In this document: positions 55,701 to 64,000 of the stretch, one piece after another
Position numbering within the stretch: position 1 is the stretch's first letter
How the letters are laid out: each line of letters opens with the position of its first letter
Source: Datisca glomerata
Lineage: Eukaryota; Streptophyta; Magnoliopsida; Cucurbitales; Datiscaceae
Assembly: GCA_003255025.1 (NCBI GenBank)
Contig: QANY01005078.1
Span: 434,001-498,000, forward strand
Reading direction: 5' to 3'
DNA: 64,000 bases
The notes under the pieces: model-generated
The model's input: the letters and a program-made list of their open reading frames with translations, nothing else
Told to the model about the DNA's origin: nothing
Databases searched by the model: none
Position numbers and translations under genes: made by a program

Positions 55701-56099
55701 AAAAGATGAAACACAATGCAAGGAAATGAGAAAATAAAAACTCAGAAGAAAATGCAAACGTGAAAACTCATCCGCTCTAAATAGGAAACAACTCAGAAAG
55801 CAGGGAAAACGCTGTAAGTAAAAAATTCTTTACATTTTTAAATAACTTGGAACCTAGAAATTGCCACGTGCTAAAATGCTGAGTTACTTAATAATTCTTC
55901 TTCAAGTATTTGAAAAGCTATTCGATTGAAAAATGTTAAAAGTATGAAATTTCTAAGTTCTATTTTACTTAGTCAAATCTTGCTAAGTATAATTTGTAAA
56001 CTTATGAAGCATGACAAGAAGAGGAAGTTATTTCCTTGATAAATAGGAAAAAAATACAAAATGCCTTAAAAAGAAAAGATACAAAATACAAAGTAAAAA

Positions 56100-57153
56100 T
56101 TGCTGGAAAGAAAAAGAAGACTAAGACTCATCCACAAGGATGATGCCAACAGAAGGAAGGTCAGTTGCGACGTCCTCAGTGACCTCCGCGATGAGAACGT
56201 TGGCTTATTCAGGCGGGGGGATTACGACTTCCTCAGAAGCGGGAACATCCTTGGGAGTGGCCTCTGTCTTAGCTTCAGTCGCCCCTTTTAGAGACACCTT
56301 GGGGGGATGTTCTCATTTTTGTCCTTGCACCCGACAAGGTAAACCTTTTTCTCAGCTTTGTCGAAGAAAGGTTGATAAATGTCGCCAGTCTCCTCCTCTC
56401 TTCGCTCGGCCTCCTCCTGGGCGGCTTCAGCAGCGGTCAACCTCTCTTCCATAATTTTCAAGTTTTCAAAGGAAAGAGTCTAGCACCTCTCAGACTCCTC
56501 AAGAGCCTCCTTCGCAGCCCTCAAGGACTCTTCAAGCCTGAAATGCTTTGCTGTTGCGACCGCTGCTCCCTGAGCTAACGCTTTGACAATACTCTAGAGC
56601 TTGACTTCTCTTTTGGAGAACCACTCAATTTCAGCTATTTGAGTCTCGAGAACCCTGCGGCTGCTCTCGATCTCCTTCTTCCACTGAGAAGTAGTATGTT
56701 CATTGGCAAGAAAGCGCTCTTGAAGACTGTTGTGGAAGATAATGGCCTGAAAAATACAAAAGGAAACACAACTCAATAAAATGAAGGAAGATGACAAATA
56801 AATAAAGTAGGAAGAATAGGAAAGAGAATACATTCATCAAGCCACGACTTAGGGAACATAGTTGGTTCCCAACAGACATGATGCAAGCTGTTGCACAATA
56901 TGAGCTGAGCGGGGGTCACCGAGGAAGTTGACGAAAGCGGGGACCTGGGGGACCCCATGAAAATGCTTCCATATCCATAAGGAAGGGTCTTCACCCATTC
57001 CTTGAGAACCAGAAGATTGGACGAGAGTCGAATCCTGTTGTGTAGTGGGCGGGGTGGAAAGACGTCGTTGGGAAGTTTCAGCCACAGTAGAAGGGCCAGG
57101 AGGAACGGCCGGAGGTGAAGCAGGGACAGCTCGAAGTCTCGTTGGAAGAACAA
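56100..57153 (-). pseudogene. Antisense ORF of Gypsy-2 (Tat-type aORF), with probable intron
   Basis: On the minus strand, opposite to gag-pol, a coding-like region reads WKHFHGVPQVPAFVNFLGDP, then AHIVQQLASCLLGTNYVP (about 56985-56852). After a one-base shift comes SRGLMN, then a probable 85-base intron with GT at 56831-56830 and TATTTTTCAG at 56756-56747, then AIIFHNSLQERFLANEH, WKKEIESSRRVLETQIAEIE and a long coiled-coil stretch (to about 56370, MEERLTAAEAAQEEAERREE). Antisense ORFs between pol and the 3' LTR are described for the Tat lineage (Grande, Retand), with unknown function. Stops and one shift are present. A TATA-like CTATTTAAGG on the minus strand at about 58170-58180 could be its promoter. 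Confidence 0.65.
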
Positions 57154-58623
57154 ATCGAAGACTGGGAAGTAAGAGTACCTAGTGGAATTTCAAGAGAAGA
57201 CGAAGGAGACAAGGTGGATGGTTGTGCTAAGGACAGAGGCATTGCGCGAAGGAGTGAAGCTCGGTTGTCTTTCGGGATGAAGGCGACGTTGATTTACCGT
57301 CTTGGGTCTAAGTGATCGCCCTAATCCCGTCCACATATGTTTAATGCGACTACGATATTTTCCCTTGACTCTTGGAATAGATAGGGAGGTTTATTCATTT
57401 TCTTATCTACAAAACAAAGAAAAGAAAAGTTAGCAAAGATAAACAAGAAAATGAGAAACGAAAAGTGAAAGAGATGGAAATCAGAGCTCCGACGACTTGG
57501 CGTAGACTCCCCATCTATGGGGAATCATCCAGCGGCCATCACCGCCCCATTTCCCTCCTATCTGGAGAACGTCCCGTTCCCAGCCCCTTGTCCTCTTTGA
57601 GGATCCCGGTGATCATTTTTCTTCTCTCAGCACCGAGGCGAGGGGCCAAATATTAACATTCAGACTCAACGCGGTACTTGATTATGTAACACACCCTAAA
57701 TTTGTCTACTCCTAAATCTAAACCGTGCCTTCTATTCAAGGCTTCAAAACTGAGTAAAATACTATACGAACTAGGGGTAAACTGAGACGGAGCTAATTTA
57801 CAGGTGTGGAGGAATTCTTGAAAGAAAGGAGAGAAAGGAAGCTTAAGCCCCAAGGCTATATACATAGGGCTTAAGTTTATTTGGTATAGAGGGCTACATT
57901 GGTGGCCTGCATGCCTGCTTTCACCTAAACCACACTACACCGAGAGAAAAGGCATCATAGTGGGAATCTAAAAAATGCTCTAACTCGACCTGGTCTCTAA
58001 CCAAAGGTACATGAGGGTTTAAATTTAGAAGTGTTATCGCACTCCATGGATGAAGAAGAAGTGATTTTGGGCAAGAAATTCAGAAAGAATACGAAGAAGA
58101 AGAGGATGGAGAGGGAGAATATCTTAGCACGAGAAGATGAAGGTAGGAAGAAATGAAGAAGGGGAATCCTTAAATAGGCTACGGATTTGAAAAGAAAATA
58201 AAAAAGCGGTCCATGAATTTTTGGAAATGGGAATCTAAAGGGACTTTCTGGAAATGCGCAACTGACAGGATAAAACTGCCACCTGCGCCAGCGAATGACA
58301 TGATGTCAGCTGGAAAAAGATAAAGAAATAAAGCACGTGTCACTCAAAGCAATTGAAAGTGGGAAATCAAATAGGGAAAAATATCTAACGAAAAGCTGCT
58401 TTACAGGGAAGATGTCGGCAGGAACAGGAAACGAAGCGCCATCACAGGGAAAACACGCATCACTTTTGATTTAATTAACATTATATGCATTTGTTTGTTA
58501 TTTTCAAAGAAATGCAGGTTCCTAAGAAGAGCCAAGATGATATTCGTAAAGGCGTATGCAAATAAAAATTTCTTATCATTACACATCAATAAGTGGAACT
58601 TTATTGAGTGAAATGAGAGCAAA
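57154..58623. other. Gypsy-2 region between antisense ORF and 3' LTR
   Basis: No protein domain on either strand. The minus strand from about 58180 downward has a TATA-like element and then a CT-rich stretch, as expected for a leader of the antisense transcript. Ends in the purine tract just before 58624. Confidence 0.45.
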
Positions 58624-59513
58624 TGAACAGGGAAAAAAATCACCCAATACACGCGTACAAAAAGAACAAAATCTGAGGGACGCGTGGACCATGAACATGA
58701 CAAGATTGGGGGCTAGACGGGAAAACTGAAGTAACACAAACAAATCATGAGGAATGAACTCTAAACAGGAATGGGCTTTAAACGGGAAGGAACTCTAAAC
58801 ATGAAGGAGTTCTAAATGTGAAGGAGCTTTAAACGGGAAGTAGCTTTAAATGGAAAGGAACTCTAAACGGGAAGGGACTCGAGAAAAGAGCATGAAAGGG
58901 AAAAGCAGAGCAGTTAACGGGAACAAGTTGACAAGGGACCCACGCCTCTAAAACGGGGAAAGCACTCGCCAAACTGTGCAAGAAACAGAAAAAGAGCAAA
59001 AGTGGGAATGGATGAAAGGGATCGAAAATAAAGAGTCAAAAGGCTTTGATTGATTAGGTAAGCTGAATGACTCGGATGAGACATATTGGCAGGTGATCGA
59101 GCGGCTGTGATTGATTGGCTCGAAATCACAAGAAATCACCAAGTGACTATGACTGATTGGCGGATGAGAGAGACAGATGAGAAACGAGAAAGGGAAATGA
59201 GTCCATACCTAACAAGGTAATCCCCACGAACGAGTGTAATCCCTAAGCATAATGAATACCTCCATTTATTTGTTATTTTAATTAACTGATGCTACCTTGA
59301 GAGCCTATATAAGACCAATATATTAAATAAAAAGGGGTCATTCAATACAACAAAAAATTGAACTCAGACCCTTTGCTCCATGCAGTCTCTCTCTTTCTAA
59401 TTAATACTTATATAAATTATACAGTCTCTCTCTTTCTAATTAATATTTATATAAATTAATCATTATCGATATTCTCCTTAATCCTGGGTTAAAACAAGAA
59501 AAAATCATTTACA
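58624..59513 (+). repeat. Gypsy-2 3' LTR
   Basis: 890 bases, the same organisation as the 5' LTR (the GGAAGGAACTCTAAAC repeats at about 58755-58880, TATA-like GCCTATATAAGACC at about 59304). A 36-base TATAAATTA-containing duplication near its end (59385-59458) is absent from the 5' copy. Confidence 0.85.
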
Positions 59514-60092
59514 GTCATATGGATAGACAAAGAAATACCTCTGAAAAATAAAAGGAAATATAGAAAGAAATAGTGCTTTTGTAATTAAACATAATTACCC
59601 TTAGTTTTAAATGTTCGATGTAACATAAACATGTTTTTTTTATTGTTTCTAAAACTATCAGAACATGTAGTCGCATATTTTTAATTGTGCAAAATATTGA
59701 GGTGTTTTTTATGATTAAAAAAACAAAACAGTATCAATCAGCCAAAAGATGTCGGCGCGCGCTTACAAATGAGCCATGCGTCTGGATTCTGGTTCGCTAA
59801 CTAGCTAACGTAGAAAGAAGAAGCCGGCTCCAGTCAAAGGCCAACGTGGGAAAAGGCGCACACAGCCACAAGAACTGTGAAAGCTACACATAAAAGCGGG
59901 AAACTTTGAACGGAGAAAACCACCCCGCGACTCCTTCCGTTACCACCACCCGACTAAAATTTCTATATTTTACCATTCTAAAAAATTAATTTTTTGTCGG
60001 TTCTATATATGGGTTTCGAGGAGAGCTTGAGCCACACAGGTTTTCAAAAATAGGGTTATTATTTTACTTTCAAGATACCACTTCAGGACGCC
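59514..60092 (+). promoter_or_regulatory. Upstream region of the queuosine salvage gene
   Basis: Between the Gypsy 3' LTR and the ATG at 60093. A TATA-like TTCTATATATGGG lies at 60000-60012, about 80 bases before the start codon. The retrotransposon ends less than 600 bases upstream of the gene, so its LTR could influence expression; that is inference. Confidence 0.5.
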
Positions 60093-63000
60093 ATGGACGA
60101 GGTTAGGGCAAGCTCTGCTTGGGTCGCCAGCCGCGCCTCTCATGTCGTCGTTGACTCCTCCGGTTGAGCTTTACTCTTCTGCTTTCGTTTTTGTTTAAAT
60201 TAATGTGTAGTCTAGTTCGTGCTGAGTGATGCGGACATTTTGTTTCTTGCTAAAAAACAGAGGTGGTGTTGCTATTCTGCAGGGATTCAGAGAGTGGTGG
60301 ACAGCATTGAGTCTATTCCCAAGGTTAATTGGGATTTTGAAGGGATTCATTATTTTGATAATGGCCCGCTTACTGTCCAATACTTGTTTGTGTTGGACGC
60401 TTTGAATTTCTGTTTCTGGCCTGGTAATGTCACTTTCATAAACCATAATGTTCTGTTTTTCCATTTCTTTTTCTTCTATTAGGCGACATTCATTTGACAA
60501 TATGTGTTTAGGAATGTATTTATTTTTTTCTTTGAGCATAATGTTCTGGCGTTGAGCTGGTTTCCAAAGTTTTGATTATGCAAAAAACCCAGCTACTAGA
60601 AAGTTTATGTTTTTTAGTTATGAATTTTAAAAGATATGAATATTCTCTCACGGTATTTTTATTCTGATTGCTTGCGATCAAGCAAAAGAAAAACGACAAA
60701 AGCTAATTTAAATTTTGTTCTTTTACAGTTGATAACAGCCTGGAGCTTGAAACTTTCCATTGGTTAATTTTTTATCTCAACGTTTGAGTAGCATCTGCAG
60801 AAACATTTACATCCCCATTATTCATGCACATACCTTATGTTTTACTTCAGTACAACTTTCTGATTTTCTTGATAGATAAGGATTTAAGTTATGATCATCT
60901 GGCTTCGGGGCTAAAGGCTGTACTCCAGAATGATAAATCAGCATTCGATGCTGACCGCCTGCAAAAGTATACTGGTATTTTACTTCTTGAAGTCTTGAAC
61001 ACATGGTTTAACTTCTCTTACCCTTCAATTGTATTGAATACTAGCACAATCACCTATCTATGGCCATAGCATAGGATGTTTCTCTCTTAATAGATTTCTA
61101 TTTCTAGGTTCAGAGTTAAAATTCTGAAAAATACCAACTTGAGAATGAATACTGATTCTGCAACAATTTCGTTCATAGGCTTTAGGGCCTAAGGGGGTCA
61201 CAAAAAGTCCATTGCCAATTTGCTTCAAGTTTTCGAATTTATCTGAGTTGAGGTAGCTTGGGTAGAATAATGGGGGACGAGACTGTGGATCTTATATTGT
61301 TTAAAACACTTGAACTTTCAGCCGTTTGTAGCCCCAGGTTTTAGTTCTAGGAGCAGTCTCTCGATCTGATTACAGTTTTAATGTATTAGATATTTAAATA
61401 AGCATGCATTTGACGCGAGCTTAGCACTTTCACCAAACTTGAATAGTTGAATTCACGGTGGATGAGATTAGGAATCGTTAGTTGATTAATTGATTCTTCT
61501 TGATTCTCTGTTCTTTCAATCTTTTAACTGTTTGTAGTTTTGTTGTTCGTATGGCATGTTGGGGTTTTTGATATCTTGATGGATATGGCTGTTTTATTTA
61601 TTAGCTGATGAAATGAATATATGTTATAAGGTCCTGAATTGCGTGAGCTGTTGAAATGGCCTAGACCACTTCCTTTGGAGGATGAAAGGGTTCGCTTGCT
61701 GCATGAGGTGAACATTGGAATACTCGGCATCTTCCACTCTTATTTCTATAGTGTTCATCTATCTAGTAATGAACTGCAATTTAATAGCCTTTCCATATTA
61801 TTTAATGACGATATGATTAATCTCCTAGGTTGGATTCGAGCTGGAGAGAAGCTTTGGGGGCAAAGCATCAAACCTTTTGGAGTCTTGTGAAAAATCAGCA
61901 GTAAAGCTTGTAGCTCTTGTCACACGTCACTTTCCGGGTACCCTTGCTATTTGAATTTGTTTGCAACTAAACTAAAATGCACCAAAATGCTTTTTAGATA
62001 GTAAAATGAAGTTCAGGTTTTTGGCATTCTCAATAGTGAGCAATATTAAATGATCTAGGCTTTCGAGACCACTCGTTGTACAAAGGCCGACAGGTGTTCC
62101 TATATAAACGAGCTCAGATATTTGCAGCTGATCTATGGGGCGCATTCCAGGGCCAAGGATATGGAGAATTCAATGACATTGCTTCACTTACTATCATGGC
62201 TGACTATATTGTTCCTGCTGTTCTTCGACAGCTTGGGGTGCTGAAATTTAGTTCACCACTTTCTAGGACTATTGAGGCTAACGATGAAATAGGGCCCGGC
62301 AGTGAAGAGGAAGTTGAACTACGGGCTTGCTCTATATATGCTGTGGAGAAACTGAGGGAGTTGATCAATATCAAATCAGGGAAAGAGGTATACTTGAACT
62401 ATTCATCAAGAGAATATCCTCTTTCGTTCACCTTCAATTACTACATTATCTCTGGCTTATAAGGATCTCCTGTTGCATTACTTTTTGCCTGCATGCGCTC
62501 ACCTAGTGTTCACATACAATACTATGAGTTTTTAACACTTACTAGAAATTTGGCTAAACTATAAACTACTCATTTGGTCCTAAACTTTCTTTAATCAGTT
62601 GCATCCTTCAACTTCTAATTTGGTGTCCCAAATTCTTATTGTCTATTTCACAAGGGAAACATTACAAAAATGATTACACTTGAGATGTATATGATGACTT
62701 GACACATTTGTAACTGAGTATTTAATGTGTCAAGAGGAGCCATGGTTCAAAGCTGAAACAGTTTCATCTTGACACAAACTTTACATGCTTGCAGTGATAG
62801 TCTTCTGCACGCTTGCAAGCTTTGTAAAACTGCGAAGCGCTCTATTTCTTCGGGTGCATGGCTGGCACATGACTGTTCTTTAACCAATTGGTTTTAGTTT
62901 TATAAACTCAGATAATCGGTAAATTGTATAAGTGTCATCCAAGGTGTATATGTTATAAGGGAATGCGTGAGCATGAACATGAACGAACCTTATTGCCAGC

Positions 63001-63212
63001 CCATTCTTTTTTTTTTTTTTTATGTACAGATCCTTCTATCCTTGTTCCTTACCTTTACCCCTCTTGGACTGAAACTGAATTGATTGTGTTTTATGTTTTT
63101 GGACGTCTTTCTCCCGCAGGTTCTAAGTGTGGAGTTAGACCTATGGCTTTGGTCATTTGGAATTCAGTGTTCATATCTAAAGCATCATCGAACGCTCTCA
63201 ATATATTACTGA
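60093..63212 (+). CDS. QNG1: Queuosine salvage protein, DUF2419 / queuosine nucleotide N-glycosylase (7 exons)
   Basis: Exons: 60093-60162, 60283-60423, 60876-60974, 61631-61707, 61829-61937, 62059-62387, 63120-63212; 918 bases, 305 residues plus stop, with GT-AG introns and consistent phases. The family releases queuine from queuosine 5'-monophosphate so it can be put back into the tRNA anticodon wobble position; eukaryotes cannot make queuine. Visible family blocks: FEGIHYFDNGPLTVQYLFV and LDALNFCFWP (exon 2), GPELRELLKWPRPLPLEDER (exon 4), FLYKRAQIFAADLWGAF (179-195), FNDIASLTIMADYIVPAVL (203-221) with the conserved ADY.VP, and VELRACSIYAVEKL. The length is slightly below the human protein (about 340). 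The ATG at 60093 lies in a good context (GCCATGG). No defect is seen; I believe the gene is functional. Confidence 0.92.
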
Positions 63213-64000
63213 CCGCCTAACAACAGCCTTTCCAGTACCCGCTCTGCTCTTGTCTTCTTAGGTAACTTGTTGAAATTTCACCATCTATATTCAGCTGAAC
63301 TGATATTCTCATCTATTTCAGGGAACATGTTGAAAGTTTGGCTTCTTTTGTTATTTTTGTTTGCTTATAGTTATAGTTTGCAGTTTATGGGAAGAGGTAC
63401 TTTTGAAATCTTTACTAGTCAATGTCTTTGTTTTGAGAATTCTCTTTTGAGAGTGAGAGAAAGGAGCTTACAGTAGAACAGAAACATCATAATTTGGCCT
63501 CTAGCTTCTTCTACACAGCTCATGTAAATTCTAGGGGTACCAAACCGTCGAACTCTCTCTTTTTGGAATGAAATATTTACAGAATCCCCATGAATAGAAT
63601 CAAACCTTATTCCATGGTATTTACATGAGATTCCTCTTTCTTATTCTTAAGCAAGTCCCCGAGAGGGCTTAGTTGATCCATGATTTATGTTTAGTCTTTC
63701 GTTTCCTTTTCGTTTGTTTCGAGAAATATATCGATCGATTTCGATTCTTTCTTTTTCTATTGATTCTTTTCCGATCGAGATGTATGGATCCATGGGCCTG
63801 TGTCTGAACTTAACCGAAAATGACCTCTACGGTTCCATAGAGGTCTTCGATTCGATTCAAGGCATAATCAAAGAATCAATGTTACGGTTTGAAATTTTAG
63901 CAGTTTTTGAACCGAACCGAAACAAATTTTTTAGTTTTTTTTATTTCTTTATTTTTCTGTTATTCTTTTTAGTAATTCTGTTAAAATTTTAAATTTTGTT
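63213..64000. other. 3' region of the queuosine salvage gene and unassigned sequence
   Basis: 63213-63480 is probably 3' untranslated sequence. From about 63530 to 63820 the sequence has an organelle-like texture (AGCAAGTCCCCGAGAGGGCT, CGATCGAGATGTATGGATCC), possibly a chloroplast-derived insertion; I could not assign it to a plastid gene. The ORF 63687-63992 has no domain and ends in a T-rich run. Confidence 0.35.

Larger units (their letters stand above)
50929..59513 (+). mobile_element. Second Tat-like Ty3/Gypsy retrotransposon, with antisense ORF
   Basis: LTRs at 50929-51778 and 58624-59513 both start TGAA.AGG and end TTTACA. A purine tract (GTGAAATGAGAGCAAA) precedes the 3' LTR. Inside, on the plus strand, are gag (about 51840-52980), protease end (about 52985-53200), the first part of the RT linker (to about 53420), a foreign LTR fragment (53430-54363) that replaces the RT core and RNase H, then integrase (54399-55250). 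After it come a 70-base tandem repeat array and an antisense ORF region. TTTTTGTGCTTTCATTGAGAG next to the 5' LTR is shared with the first Gypsy element, so both belong to one lineage. No exact target duplication is visible (GCCAG against GTCAT). Confidence 0.9.

Overview
The window is nuclear DNA of a flowering plant, most likely a eudicot. The base composition is AT-rich. It contains two intron-split plant genes separated by large intergenic spaces filled with decayed transposable elements: a LINE, several Copia elements, Tat-like Gypsy elements, a CACTA transposon and a large solo LTR. There is also one stretch that looks like mitochondrial DNA. I cannot name the species. No bacterial-style operon, CRISPR array, or rRNA or tRNA gene was seen.

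Layout. 1-1.46 kb: LTR-like sequence with hairpins. 1.47-5.44 kb: a LINE on the minus strand. 5.45-8.48 kb: a decayed Copia element on the minus strand, interrupted at 6.0-7.4 kb by an organelle-like insertion. 8.5-11.9 kb: AT-rich spacer with a CT minisatellite and a possible CACTA terminus. 12.0-16.0 kb: a Copia element on the plus strand, preceded by a tandem array of its own LTR plus leader. 16.0-19.3 kb: spacer. 19.28-23.69 kb: a Tat-like Gypsy element on the minus strand with both LTRs, truncated after reverse transcriptase. 24.52-28.33 kb: a complete CACTA transposon (3-bp target duplication, inverted termini) carrying two partial copies of exons from a class 3 (diacylglycerol-type) lipase gene. 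28.3-32.2 kb: spacer with a WRC-domain (GROWTH-REGULATING FACTOR type) pseudogene fragment. 32.19-35.10 kb: a 2.9-kb solo LTR. 35.2-36.5 kb: about 16 short palindromes on both sides of a small GRF-type zinc-finger ORF. 36.8-37.1 kb: a GAA minisatellite. 40.12-45.28 kb: a complete 10-exon gene for a plastid-type casein kinase 2 alpha subunit (minus strand), including one GC-AG intron. 47.1-48.1 kb: a Copia gag fragment. 50.93-59.51 kb: a second, larger Tat-like Gypsy element on the plus strand with an antisense ORF near its 3' LTR and a fragment of the 32-kb LTR replacing its RT core. 60.09-63.21 kb: a complete 7-exon queuosine salvage gene (DUF2419/QNG1) on the plus strand. 63.2-64 kb: unassigned.

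The two genes appear functionally unrelated: a protein kinase predicted to act in plastids, and an enzyme predicted to recover queuine for tRNA modification. All other coding signal is transposon-derived and mostly broken. I found no clear evidence of a wholly new multi-gene system. The most unusual items are the gene-capturing CACTA element, the palindrome clusters around the GRF zinc-finger ORF, the tandem LTR-leader array, and the spliced-looking antisense ORF of the second Gypsy element.
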